Below are positions 6,444-13,523 of a DNA stretch of 13,523 nt, piece after piece. The notes under the pieces are model-generated. The model saw only the letters and a list, made by a program, of their open reading frames with translations, made no database searches and had not been told where the DNA came from. The DNA lies in the NCBI GenBank assembly GCA_024680445.1, contig JAILCJ010000104.1:1-13523 (forward strand). Direction: 5' to 3'. Positions within the stretch are counted from its first letter, which is position 1, and each line of letters begins with the position of its first letter. The DNA comes from Campylobacter sp. (lineage in GTDB: Bacteria > Campylobacterota > Campylobacteria > Campylobacterales > Campylobacteraceae). Both the position numbers and the translations under genes were made by a program.

Positions 6444-7292
6444 ATGACAAAAATAGACGGAAAAGCACTTAGTGCAAAGGTCAAAGAAGAGCTTAAACAT
6501 GAAGTTATGTCTCTTAATGAAAGTGGCATAAAGCCGGCACTTGCTGTTATTTTGGTTGGTGAAGATAAGGCTTCTCAAACTTATGTTGCTTCAAAAGAAA
6601 AGGCTTGTAAAGCCGTTGGCATAGAATCTATCATGCATAAACTTGGAGAAAATACCAGCGAAAACGAGCTTTTGGCTCTCATAAATGTTTTGAATCTCGA
6701 TGACAGCGTTGATGGCATTTTGGTTCAACTTCCTCTCCCAAAACACATAAACACAAACAATATCTTAAAAGCCATACGCCCACAAAAAGATGTAGACGGT
6801 TTTCACGCTATAAATGTTGGAAATTTGGTTAGTGGACTTGACGGATTCGTGCCTTGCACCCCGCTTGGTATCATGCTTATGTTTAAAGAATATGGCGTGG
6901 ATTTAACTGGCTTAAATGCCGTTATAATAGGCAGAAGCAATATAGTTGGTAAACCTATGGCTGCCTTGCTTTTAAACGCAAACGCAACCGTTACTATAAC
7001 TCACTCAAAAACAAAAAATTTAAAAGAAATTTGTGCTAAGGCTGATTTGTTAGTAGCGGCTATCGGCAAGGCAAATTTTGTAAGTGCTGACATGGTAAAA
7101 GACGGCGCTATCGTGATAGATGTTGGTATAAACCGCTTAGATGACGGACGCTTAGTCGGAGATGTAGACTTTGATGAAGTTAGCAAAAAAGCCTCTCTTA
7201 TCACGCCAGTACCGGGCGGAGTTGGTCCTATGACTATCGCAATGTTATTATCAAACACCATAAAATCCGCTAAAATTCGAGCCAGTAAATGA
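6444..7292 (+). CDS. folD: Bifunctional methylenetetrahydrofolate dehydrogenase / methenyltetrahydrofolate cyclohydrolase
   Basis: FolD interconverts 5,10-methylene-, 5,10-methenyl- and 10-formyl-tetrahydrofolate in the cytoplasm with NADP, feeding purine and formyl-Met synthesis. The 282 residues are the standard length. In order, the family motifs are YVASKEKA (47-54, with the catalytic Lys51), VQLPLP (94-99), DVDGF (116-120), the nucleotide-binding GRSNIVGKPMA (163-173) and PVPGGVGPMT (255-264). The start used is the ATG at 6444, which begins MTKIDGK like other family members. Its TGA overlaps the lepB ATG (ATGA at 7289-7292). It is the first gene of a three-gene rightward operon with lepB and the M50 protease gene. 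All key residues are present. Confidence 0.98.
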   Translation: MTKIDGKALSAKVKEELKHEVMSLNESGIKPALAVILVGEDKASQTYVASKEKACKAVGIESIMHKLGENTSENELLALINVLNLDDSVDGILVQLPLPKHINTNNILKAIRPQKDVDGFHAINVGNLVSGLDGFVPCTPLGIMLMFKEYGVDLTGLNAVIIGRSNIVGKPMAALLLNANATVTITHSKTKNLKEICAKADLLVAAIGKANFVSADMVKDGAIVIDVGINRLDDGRLVGDVDFDEVSKKASLITPVPGGVGPMTIAMLLSNTIKSAKIRASK

Positions 7293-8149
7293 AAAAAACT
7301 TTAAGTAAACTTTACGATTTTTCAGCTTCATGGACCGGCACTATTATCATAGTTGCTTTGGTGATATTTTTTATAGCCCAAGCCTTTGTGATTCCTTCTG
7401 GTTCTATGAAAAATACTCTTTTAGTAGGCGATCATCTTTTTGTTAAAAAATTTAGCTATGGCGTGCCTGTTCCTAGAATTCCATGGCTTGAAGTAAGGGT
7501 TTTGCCTGATTTTTTTGGTAACGATCATATCATAGACGGTGATAGACCAAAACGTGATGATATAGTTGTTTTTCGTAGCAATGACAATGACAAAATTCAC
7601 TTTGTAAAACGACTTTTTGCCGTTGGTGGCGATGAAATAATTTTTAGCGAAAAACAAACTTTTTTGCGTCCGCATGAAGGCGATGAATTTATAAAAGCCA
7701 ACTTCAAAGCCGAAGATATAGTCACTCTTGCCGGTAAGCTTTTTGTAAAAGAACCTTATAAACACAAAGGAATTCATTATGATGAAAATGTAAATTTGTT
7801 TGATTATATGGTTATGGCTTTAAACGCAAACAAACTTGCGATGAAACCCGTAAATATCGATGAATTACCAAGGATAGGCGAGTATAGTTTTAATGCCTTT
7901 TATTTTAAGGTCGAAAAAGACGAATTTTTTATGATGGGCGATAACCGCGATCACTCAAATGATAGTCGTTTTTGGGGCACGGTGCAGTATAAACACATAG
8001 TTGGAAAACCATGGTTTATATATTTTAGCTGGGATAGCGAGTATAAAATTCGCTGGGAGAGAATAGGGCGTATGATAACTAGCGTTCAAGATAACGATAA
8101 ATTTGTAGATTTTGCCATAAAAGAAGATGAGATAGATGGACTTTACTAA
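7289..8149 (+). CDS. lepB: Signal peptidase I
   Basis: Signal peptidase I removes signal peptides from exported proteins at the outer face of the inner membrane. The protein has one N-terminal membrane anchor (about 17-33) and the rest is periplasmic. The catalytic Ser39 is in PSGSM (36-40) and the general base Lys107 in FVKRLFAVGGDE. The C-terminal box MMGDNRDHSNDSRFWG (215-230) is intact. At 286 residues it fits the family in Campylobacter; the region between the Lys box and the GDNRD box (about 120-210) is long and lineage-specific. The start overlaps the folD stop as ATGA, and the end overlaps the M50 gene by 14 bases. Secreted proteins in this window, such as the cytochrome and gene C, would be its substrates in the ordinary way. 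Confidence 0.97.
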   Translation: MKKTLSKLYDFSASWTGTIIIVALVIFFIAQAFVIPSGSMKNTLLVGDHLFVKKFSYGVPVPRIPWLEVRVLPDFFGNDHIIDGDRPKRDDIVVFRSNDNDKIHFVKRLFAVGGDEIIFSEKQTFLRPHEGDEFIKANFKAEDIVTLAGKLFVKEPYKHKGIHYDENVNLFDYMVMALNANKLAMKPVNIDELPRIGEYSFNAFYFKVEKDEFFMMGDNRDHSNDSRFWGTVQYKHIVGKPWFIYFSWDSEYKIRWERIGRMITSVQDNDKFVDFAIKEDEIDGLY

Positions 8150-8780
8150 TATCGATGTGCTTAAAATCTTTTCTTTGATTTTAGCCCTTATAGTTGCGAT
8201 AGTCGGACATGAATTTATGCATGGCTGGGTTGCATACAAATTTGGTGATGACACGGCTAAAAATTTAGGCAGACTTAGTATAAATCCTATCCGCCATATC
8301 GATCCTATCGGGACTTTTATAGTGCCTTTTGCACTTTATATAAGCACAGGTTTTGTATTTGGTTGGGCAAAACCAGTGCCTGTAAATATGAGAACCGTTA
8401 TAGAAAATGGAGGATATAAGGGCGGAATTTTTGTAGCCTTGGCTGGGATTTTTTACAATGTATTTATTGCGATTTTGTCCTTATTTTTAATAAAAAATTT
8501 TGGTATGGGATTTGGCGATGAAGTAAATGAAGTTTTAAAAATGCTTTTTATAGTAAATTTGTTTTTAGGACTTTTCAACCTTTATCCTTTGCCGCCACTT
8601 GATGGTTTTAAGGCTCTTGGATATTTGCTTTGTGTATTAAATTTGACCCCTATCGCGGCAAAAATGTTTAAATATGAAAAATATGGTTTAGTGGTCTTGA
8701 TAATCTTACTTATCAGTCCGCTTTCAAGTATCGTTTTTACGCCTATATACAGTATTTTTAAGCTGTTTTTGGCAATGTAG
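8136..8780 (+). CDS. Site-2 protease family (M50) membrane metalloprotease
   Basis: This is a 214-residue polytopic membrane protein. The zinc motif HEFMH is at 25-29 inside the first membrane segment, with Glu26 as the expected catalytic residue. The third ligand lies in NLYPLPPLDG (148-157), where Asp156 matches the family NPxPPLDG motif. Between them is AGIFYNVF (103-110), the position of the AGPxxN element, with Ile in place of Pro. There is no PDZ domain, so it is the compact M50 type related to SpoIVFB and other small S2P homologues, not RseP. Its natural substrates are unknown. The ATG at 8136 lies 14 bases inside lepB with a weak GAAGA site. Its placement behind signal peptidase could link two steps of membrane protein turnover, but that is inference. 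Confidence 0.93.
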   Translation: MDFTNIDVLKIFSLILALIVAIVGHEFMHGWVAYKFGDDTAKNLGRLSINPIRHIDPIGTFIVPFALYISTGFVFGWAKPVPVNMRTVIENGGYKGGIFVALAGIFYNVFIAILSLFLIKNFGMGFGDEVNEVLKMLFIVNLFLGLFNLYPLPPLDGFKALGYLLCVLNLTPIAAKMFKYEKYGLVVLIILLISPLSSIVFTPIYSIFKLFLAM

Positions 8781-8784
8781 ATTG

Positions 8785-8790
8785 TATAAT
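8785..8790 (+). promoter_or_regulatory. Promoter -10 box for the rpiB-ychF operon
   Basis: A perfect TATAAT lies in the 33-base gap between the M50 gene and rpiB, preceded by TTG. Initiation near 8797 would leave a leader of about 20 bases before rpiB. No convincing -35 is seen, which is usual in Campylobacter. It suggests that the rpiB-to-ychF genes form a separate transcription unit from folD-lepB. Confidence 0.65.
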
Positions 8791-8813
8791 CACGAAAATT
8801 TTTTTAAGAGAAG

Positions 8814-9257
8814 ATGATGAAAATAGATAAAATAATACTCAGTGGCGACCACGCAAGCGTTGATTTAAAAGAAAATTTAAAAAACTTTTTGACACAGCAA
8901 AATTTCAATGTTATTGATCTTGGCACAAACTCAAAAGATAGCGTTGATTATCCTGATTTTGCTCATGCTTTGGCAGAACAAATTTGCGAAAATGTCTATG
9001 GTGTAGTCATTTGCGGAACTGGTATAGGCGTTAGCATAGTTGCGAACCGCCATGAAAATGTCCGCTGTGCACTCTGCCACGATACCGCAACGGCTGCACT
9101 TGCTAGACAACACAATAATGCAAATGTCTTAGCTCTTGGTGCTAGAAACACAACTACTGCCGATGCTATCGAAATGCTAAAAGTGTTTTTTAGCACGGAA
9201 TTTGAAGGTGGCAGACACGAAAGACGAGTATCAAAAATCAATTTAGGGGCGAAATAA
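8814..9257 (+). CDS. rpiB: Ribose-5-phosphate isomerase B
   Basis: RpiB interconverts ribose-5-phosphate and ribulose-5-phosphate in the non-oxidative pentose phosphate pathway. It has 147 residues, normal for the LacA/RpiB family. The features are SGDHAS (10-15), DYPDFA (45-50), the catalytic Cys67 in VICGTGIGVSIVANR and the His100 region ARQHNNANVLALGAR, ending with RHERRV (134-139), which binds phosphate. Two ATGs in tandem (8814 and 8817) could start it. The partial site AAGAG at 8806-8810 is better spaced from the second, so the true product may be one residue shorter. It is the first gene after a TATAAT promoter, and its TAA overlaps the next ATG by one base. It supplies the pentose phosphate needed for PRPP, the co-substrate of apt two genes on. 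Confidence 0.97.
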   Translation: MMKIDKIILSGDHASVDLKENLKNFLTQQNFNVIDLGTNSKDSVDYPDFAHALAEQICENVYGVVICGTGIGVSIVANRHENVRCALCHDTATAALARQHNNANVLALGARNTTTADAIEMLKVFFSTEFEGGRHERRVSKINLGAK

Positions 9258-9589
9258 TGGTGATGCAATGGCTACTTGAAACATTTTTAGTTTGCACCAG
9301 TGTTTATCTTATCGTTATGGTTTTTTACTTCAAAACCTTGTTAAAACGAGAAAGAACTGCAAAAGACTTTATGAAAAATAACCTTCAAGATACCGAAGTC
9401 GTCATCAGAAAATTACAAATTCAACTTCAAAGAAGTCTTGGAAATATTGATATTTTAACCGAAGAATTAAACAAAACTAAAAACGATGTTACTTCGCTTC
9501 GTACCAGAAATTCTCAATACCGCCTAGAAAATGAAAAACTTCGTGGCAGAATTCGAGAACTTGAAGGCAAGATCGAAGCACTCTTATAA
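9257..9589 (+). CDS. Small membrane-anchored coiled-coil protein, unknown function
   Basis: This 110-residue protein has one N-terminal membrane segment (about 5-25), a basic stretch (KTLLKRER, 26-33) that should stay in the cytoplasm, and then a long charged helix to the C-terminus. Leu/Ile residues recur in heptad-like spacing from about residue 45 (VVIRKLQIQL, ILTEEL, LRGRIRELEGKI), so a coiled coil is very likely. The ATG at 9257 overlaps the rpiB stop by one base and has AGGGG about 8 bases before it; a second in-frame ATG is two codons later. I do not recognise a named family. Single-anchor coiled-coil proteins include cell-division and scaffold factors, but nothing here decides this. 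It is cotranscribed with rpiB and followed 29 bases later by apt. Confidence 0.85.
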   Translation: MVMQWLLETFLVCTSVYLIVMVFYFKTLLKRERTAKDFMKNNLQDTEVVIRKLQIQLQRSLGNIDILTEELNKTKNDVTSLRTRNSQYRLENEKLRGRIRELEGKIEALL

Positions 9590-9618
9590 AAAATTTTATA
9601 AATTTTTAAAGGATATGC

Positions 9619-10167
9619 ATGCAAATTTTAGGAGAAAATTTACAAAAAAAATTACTAGAAAAAATTCGTGTTGTCGAGGATTTTCCAAAACCCGGCATAG
9701 TTTTTAGAGATATCACCACTCTTATAAATGACGCAGATTCTTTTGCTTTTTTGCTAGATCATCTTTACGAATTTTATAAAGATAAGAATCTTGATTTTGT
9801 CGTAGGCATAGAAAGTCGTGGTTTTATCTTTGGTGCTGCTCTTGCAAGTAGGCTACATATAGGTTTTGTGCCGATTCGCAAACCTAAAAAACTTCCTTTT
9901 ACTACTATTTCTCAAAAATACAGTCTTGAATACGGCTTTGATGAGGTTCAAATTCATACCGATGCTTTTCGTGGCAAAAAAGATACTAATATCTTGCTAA
10001 TGGACGATATCATCGTTACTGGCGGCACTGCTATGGCGTCTGCTAAACTTATAAAAGAACTTGGCGTTAAAAATCTTTATGCATGTTTTGTGCTTAAAAT
10101 CAACGGCTTTGGTGGCGATGAAGAACTAAGAAAACTAGCCGAAGTTTATAATGTTTTAGAGGCGTGA
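9619..10167 (+). CDS. apt: Adenine phosphoribosyltransferase
   Basis: Apt joins adenine and PRPP to give AMP and pyrophosphate, a cytoplasmic purine salvage step. The length of 182 residues is typical. The markers are [15 protein letters not shown] (21-35), [12 protein letters not shown] (61-72), the adenine/PRPP loop RKPKKLP (87-93) and the PRPP-binding motif [14 protein letters not shown] (127-140), all intact. The start is the ATG at 9619 with AAAGGA at 9608-9613, a spacing of 5; a nearby ATG at 9615 is out of frame. It follows the coiled-coil gene after 29 AT-rich bases that hold no clear terminator or promoter, and the DedA gene begins 1 base after its stop. Confidence 0.97.
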   Translation: MQILGENLQKKLLEKIRVVEDFPKPGIVFRDITTLINDADSFAFLLDHLYEFYKDKNLDFVVGIESRGFIFGAALASRLHIGFVPIRKPKKLPFTTISQKYSLEYGFDEVQIHTDAFRGKKDTNILLMDDIIVTGGTAMASAKLIKELGVKNLYACFVLKINGFGGDEELRKLAEVYNVLEA

Positions 10168-10168
10168 A

Positions 10169-10765
10169 GTGGAGGCATATTTTATAGATCTTTTAAAAGA
10201 GTATGGTTATATAATTTTATTTTTTTGGTGCATAATGGAGGGCGAAATGGCTCTCATAATGGCTGGTATCTTATCGCACACCGGAGATATGAATCTTGGA
10301 CTTGCTATCTTTGTGGCAGGGCTTGGCGGTTTTGCCGGTGATCAAATTTACTTTTACATAGGGCGATATAACAAGAGTTATATCACGAAAAAACTTCGCT
10401 CACAAAGGCGAAAATTCGCTATCGCACACATTTTGATGAAACGTTACGGCTCACCTATCATTTTTATACAACGTTATTTATACGGACTTCGCACGATTTT
10501 ACCTATAAGTATAGGTTTAACTCGCTATGATGCCAAAAAATACGCGATCATAAATTTATTTAGTGCTTGGTGTTGGGCGGCTATCACGATAATACCAGCG
10601 TGGTTGCTTGGCGAACATATACTTGAAATTTTAAGCAAAGCCAAAGAGTACTGGTATGTCGCCATACCGCTTGCTTGTGTATTTTTGGGTGCTATCATTT
10701 ACGCATTTAAGAGATTTGAACATAATGTTTTAGCAAAACGAAAGGACAGAAAACATGAATTTTAA
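10169..10765 (+). CDS. DedA-family membrane protein
   Basis: This 198-residue inner-membrane protein belongs to the DedA (VTT/SNARE-associated) superfamily, whose bacterial members act as lipid flippases or in membrane energetics. Visible features are the acidic entrance motif with Glu24 and Glu26 in IMEGEMALI, GDQIYFYIGR (57-66), which is the family GDxxxYxxGR element, and QRYLYGLRTILP (101-112), which holds the conserved Arg pair and Pro. A basic C-terminal tail follows the last hydrophobic segment. The start is GTG at 10169, with GAGG at 10159-10162, 6 bases before it, and only one base separates it from apt; the next ATG would remove the first membrane segment. The last 11 bases overlap pepA. 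The dedA-pepA-ychF order is shared with C. jejuni (Cj0928-0930, from memory). Its exact lipid substrate is unknown. Confidence 0.93.
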   Translation: MEAYFIDLLKEYGYIILFFWCIMEGEMALIMAGILSHTGDMNLGLAIFVAGLGGFAGDQIYFYIGRYNKSYITKKLRSQRRKFAIAHILMKRYGSPIIFIQRYLYGLRTILPISIGLTRYDAKKYAIINLFSAWCWAAITIIPAWLLGEHILEILSKAKEYWYVAIPLACVFLGAIIYAFKRFEHNVLAKRKDRKHEF

Positions 10766-12215
10766 GCTAAATAACAAAAAACTTGATGAAATAAAAGCTG
10801 ATGCAAGCGTAGTTTTTGTAGTTGATAAAAATTTAAAACACAAATTTGTAAAAGCAGACGCAAAGACTTTGAAATTTTTGGGTTTTGACGGGAGCGGTAT
10901 TTGCTTCGTTCAAGAAAGCAAAACTCTTTATGTTGGCATAGAAAAACTTGATCTTGAAGAGTTTCGTTTGGGTGCTTCAAAGGCTTATAGTGCACTGAAA
11001 AAATTTAATATCAAGTCTATTAAAATGGCGACTTATGTTAGCACTTGCGAAAAGGGAAGTTTTTCGGCTTTGGTCGAGGGATTTTTGTTAGGTAGTTATG
11101 AATTCGATAAATACAAAAGTGAAAAAACAAAATCAAATTTGGATAAGGTTGTATTTTCAACTGCCGAAATTTATGGCGGAGAAAAGATAAGCACTCAAAA
11201 AGTAAAACTTGGTATAGCTCAGGGTGAAATCATAGCAAACGCAACAAATTTTGTTAAAGATATAGTAAATGAAACGCCTGAAATTTACACCCCCCAAAAA
11301 ATGGCAGATGATGCTTGCGAACTAGCCGATTCGCTAAAAAATGTTACTTGCAAGGTTTATGACGAGGATTTTTTAAAAGAACAAAAAATGGGTGCATTTT
11401 TGGCGGTAAATCGTTCGAGTGCCTTGCCGCCGCGTCTTATTCACCTTATTTATAAGGCTCCAAAGGCGAAAAAAAGAGTGATTTTTGTAGGCAAGGGTCT
11501 TACTTATGATAGCGGTGGTTTAAGCTTAAAACCCTCTGATTATATGTGTACCATGAAGTCAGATAAAAGCGGTGGAGCAGCCGCCATGGGTATCATTATG
11601 GCTGCTAGTCAGTTGGAATTGCCCTTTGAAATTCACGCTATCATCGGTGCAACGGAAAATATGATAGGTGGCGATTCATACAAACCAGACGATGTGCTTA
11701 TCTCACGAAGTGGAGTTACGATAGAGGTAAAAAACACCGATGCCGAAGGGCGTTTGGTGCTTGCGGATTGTCTTAGCTATGCTCAGGATTTTAAACCAGA
11801 TATCTTAATCGATATGGCGACACTAACCGGTGCTTGCGTGGTGGGTCTTGGCGAATACACTAGCGGTATAATGGGCGAAAACGAAAGTTTAAAAGAGGAC
11901 TTTAAACAAAGAAGTGCAAAAAGTGGTGAATTAATTAGTATACTTCATTTTAACGACTATCTAAAAGAGCTTATAAAAAGCGATATAGCCGATGTTAGCA
12001 ATTCAGCTTCTAGCAGATACGGCGGAGCTATAACGGCTGGACTTTTTTTAAATAAATTTATAAAAGACGAGTATAAAGATAAATGGATGCATCAAGATAT
12101 CGCAGGGCCAGCCTTCGTGCAAAAGGCTTGGGGTTACAATCAAGCCGGTGCTAGCGGTGCTGGGGTTAGGATGAATATTTACTACCTAAATTCTCTTGTA
12201 AGGGAGATGAAGTAA
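10755..12215 (+). CDS. pepA: Leucyl aminopeptidase (M17 family)
   Basis: This cytoplasmic two-metal aminopeptidase releases N-terminal residues from peptides and normally forms hexamers. It has 486 residues, as usual for the family. The N-terminal domain (1-160) is variable; the catalytic domain carries VGKGLTYDSGG (245-255, with metal ligands Lys247 and Asp252), MKSDKSGGAAAMG (267-279, Asp270) and the signature NTDAEGRL (327-334, with Asp329, Glu331 and the catalytic Arg333). All expected ligands are present. The ATG at 10755 has AAAGGA at 10741-10746 and overlaps the DedA gene by 11 bases. Its TAA shares a base with the ychF start. In E. coli the same family also binds DNA in cer recombination; nothing here shows such a role. 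Confidence 0.97.
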   Translation: MNFKLNNKKLDEIKADASVVFVVDKNLKHKFVKADAKTLKFLGFDGSGICFVQESKTLYVGIEKLDLEEFRLGASKAYSALKKFNIKSIKMATYVSTCEKGSFSALVEGFLLGSYEFDKYKSEKTKSNLDKVVFSTAEIYGGEKISTQKVKLGIAQGEIIANATNFVKDIVNETPEIYTPQKMADDACELADSLKNVTCKVYDEDFLKEQKMGAFLAVNRSSALPPRLIHLIYKAPKAKKRVIFVGKGLTYDSGGLSLKPSDYMCTMKSDKSGGAAAMGIIMAASQLELPFEIHAIIGATENMIGGDSYKPDDVLISRSGVTIEVKNTDAEGRLVLADCLSYAQDFKPDILIDMATLTGACVVGLGEYTSGIMGENESLKEDFKQRSAKSGELISILHFNDYLKELIKSDIADVSNSASSRYGGAITAGLFLNKFIKDEYKDKWMHQDIAGPAFVQKAWGYNQAGASGAGVRMNIYYLNSLVREMK

Positions 12216-13318
12216 TGGGACTTAGCGTTGGGATAGTTGGTTTGCCAAATGTCGGCAAATCCACGACTTTTAATGCCTTGACTAAGGCACAAAATGCTGA
12301 AAGTGCAAATTATCCATTTTGTACGATAGAGCCGAACAAAGCCATAGTTGCCGTGCCTGATAAGAGATTGGCAGAGCTTGCAAAGATAGTAAATCCAAAC
12401 AAAATTCAGTACTCAACCATAGAATTTGTTGATATTGCTGGTTTGGTAAAGGGTGCTAGTAAGGGCGAGGGTCTAGGCAATAAATTTCTTTCAAATATCC
12501 GTGAAACCGAGCTTATCTTACATATAGTTCGTTGTTTTGATGATGAAAATATCACCCATGTTGAGGGTAAGGTCGATCCGATTCGAGATATAGAAATCAT
12601 ACAAACTGAGTTAATTTTAGCCGATATCGAACAACTTGGTAAAAAGATAGAAAAACTTAGCCGTGAAGTCAAGGCAAATTCTAAGGGTGCAAAAGAGGCT
12701 ATGCAAATAGCAAATGAACTTTTAGAGCATTTAAATTCTGGCAAAAGTGCAAGTAGTTTTGCCAAAAAAGATGATGATAGTTTCAAGGCTTTAAATAAAG
12801 AGCTTCGTTTGCTTTCTGCAAAAGAGGTGATTTATGGAGCAAATGTCGATGAAGACGGGCTTAGTGAAGATAATGAATATGTAAAAAGTTTAAGAAAATA
12901 CGCCGAGCAAAGCGGACACGAAGTCATCAAACTTTGTGCAAAGATAGAAGAAGAATTTGTCGGTCTTAGCGACGAAGAAGCACACGAGTTTTTAAGCGAT
13001 TTGGGAGCTAGTGAAAGCGGACTTGAAAAGATCATTCGCACCGCTTTTTCTAAGTTAAATCTTATAAGTTATTTTACGGCTGGTGTCGTTGAAGTTAGGG
13101 CTTGGACTATAAAAAATGGCTGGAAGGCTCCAAAGGCTGCAAGCGTTATACACAATGACTTTGAACGAGGATTCATAAGGGCTGAGGTCATAAGCTACGA
13201 CGATTATATAAAATACGGCGGAGAAAACGGAGCCAAAGAAAATGGCAAAATGCGACTTGAAGGCAAGGACTATATAGTTGTTGACGGCGATGTTATGCAT
13301 TTTCGCTTTAATGTCTAA
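12215..13318 (+). CDS. ychF: Redox-regulated ATPase / OBG-type P-loop protein YchF
   Basis: YchF is a universally conserved OBG-family P-loop protein that binds ribosomes and prefers ATP to GTP. It has 367 residues, the normal length. Features in order are the Walker A loop GLPNVGKST (9-17), the switch I region [10 protein letters not shown] (32-41), the G3 motif [10 protein letters not shown] (73-82), an extended coiled-coil insertion (about 135-190), the altered specificity segment GANVDEDG (208-215) in place of the NKxD of true GTPases, and a C-terminal TGS domain (about 280-365, [13 protein letters not shown] to the VMHFRFNV end). The ATG at 12215 overlaps the pepA stop by one base, with AGGGAG about 8 bases upstream. 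It is the last gene of the operon, and the terminator begins 15 bases after its stop. Confidence 0.98.
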   Translation: MGLSVGIVGLPNVGKSTTFNALTKAQNAESANYPFCTIEPNKAIVAVPDKRLAELAKIVNPNKIQYSTIEFVDIAGLVKGASKGEGLGNKFLSNIRETELILHIVRCFDDENITHVEGKVDPIRDIEIIQTELILADIEQLGKKIEKLSREVKANSKGAKEAMQIANELLEHLNSGKSASSFAKKDDDSFKALNKELRLLSAKEVIYGANVDEDGLSEDNEYVKSLRKYAEQSGHEVIKLCAKIEEEFVGLSDEEAHEFLSDLGASESGLEKIIRTAFSKLNLISYFTAGVVEVRAWTIKNGWKAPKAASVIHNDFERGFIRAEVISYDDYIKYGGENGAKENGKMRLEGKDYIVVDGDVMHFRFNV

Positions 13319-13333
13319 ACAGACTAAATTTTT

Positions 13334-13374
13334 GGGCTTAAATATCAAATTTGATAAATTTAAGCCCTTTTTTT
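13334..13374 (+). terminator. Intrinsic terminator of the rpiB-ychF operon
   Basis: A 10-bp perfect stem, GGGCTTAAAT (13334-13343) pairing with ATTTAAGCCC (13358-13367), is followed by seven T's (13368-13374). The loop contains the 12-bp palindrome ATCAAATTTGAT (13344-13355), which can fold on itself and extend the hairpin. It begins 15 bases after the ychF stop. Confidence 0.92.
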
Positions 13375-13509
13375 ATGCACAAAGATACAAAATTTAAGCA
13401 AAGTTGATAGTTTTAAACACCAAATTTGATATTTTCACTCATCAAATTTGATAAAGCAAAAAGGGTAAAATTTTTATCAAATTTGATAATTTTAAACACC
13501 AAATTTGAT
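13344..13509. repeat. Five copies of a palindromic CAAATTTGAT word
   Basis: The word CAAATTTGAT occurs at 13346-13355, 13421-13430, 13443-13452, 13478-13487 and 13500-13509. Three copies are preceded by AT, making the perfect palindrome ATCAAATTTGAT (13344-13355, 13441-13452, 13476-13487). The copy at 13476 extends to a 16-bp palindrome (13474-13489). Apart from the terminator this non-coding stretch holds no gene or RNA that I can see. The word also occurs inside hemL (4992-5001 and 5567-5576), so it is not exclusive to this region. Confidence 0.85.
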
Positions 13510-13523
13510 AAAGCAAAAACCAA
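13421..13523. repeat. 57-bp composite tandem repeat, cut by the window edge
   Basis: The last four CAAATTTGAT words are spaced 22, 35 and 22 bases apart, so one unit of 57 bases (13421-13477) starts again at 13478. Within the units, 20 bases (13443-13462 and 13500-13519) are identical. A second overlapping pair, 28 bases long with one mismatch, is 13404-13431 and 13483-13510, offset by 79. The second unit runs past the end of the window. No reading frame is conserved across it. Confidence 0.7.

Noticed and set aside
7421..7777. A 118-codon open frame on the - strand
   Set aside because: It is antisense to the lepB catalytic region; the lepB frame is clearly the coding one.
9590..9610. Inverted repeat AAAAATTT-TAT-AAATTTTT between the coiled-coil gene and apt
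   Set aside because: The stem is only A-T pairs with no GC and no proper T-tract, so it is unlikely to terminate; simple A/T palindromes are common in this composition.
13404..13523. CRISPR array
   Set aside because: The shared words are only 10-28 bases with uneven 22/35-base spacing, the intervening sequences are AT-rich and partly repeated themselves, and no cas genes are present.

Overview
The window is AT-rich DNA from a campylobacterium, most likely a Campylobacter species. Two blocks match gene order I recall from C. jejuni NCTC 11168: the MFS / two small membrane proteins / hemL / cytochrome / folD / lepB block (around Cj0850c to Cj0856) and the dedA-pepA-ychF block (around Cj0928 to Cj0930). 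Codon use, short overlapping operons, AAGGA-type ribosome binding sites and strong -10 boxes without clear -35 boxes also fit. The species cannot be fixed from the window.

Layout. (1) Positions 1-1013, + strand: an accessory cassette of three overlapping genes. They are the last 30 codons of one gene (A), a 103-aa gene (B) and a 204-aa secreted protein (C). A and C are paralogues, so this is the end of a tandem array; an effector/immunity-type cassette is the best guess. (2) Positions 1046-6357, - strand: a compact operon read right to left. It encodes a small periplasmic cytochrome c, HemL, an AtpZ-like membrane protein, an unknown acidic membrane protein, an MFS transporter and a FliK-like protein; every junction is an overlap or a gap of 3 bases. 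(3) Positions 6358-6443: a divergent promoter region. (4) Positions 6444-8780, + strand: folD, lepB and an M50 site-2 protease homologue, all overlapping. (5) Positions 8785-13318, + strand: a TATAAT promoter, then rpiB, a small membrane-anchored coiled-coil gene, apt, a DedA-family gene, pepA and ychF, closed by a strong intrinsic terminator. (6) Positions 13375-13523: non-coding DNA with a cluster of palindromic CAAATTTGAT words arranged as a 57-bp composite repeat that runs off the window.

Most genes are core housekeeping: tetrapyrrole synthesis (hemL), one-carbon metabolism (folD), protein export (lepB), pentose phosphate (rpiB), purine salvage (apt), peptide turnover (pepA) and a ribosome-associated ATPase (ychF). 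The two regions that are not routine are the left-edge paralogue array and the right-edge repeat cluster. I see no tRNA, rRNA, transposase, CRISPR array or riboswitch.
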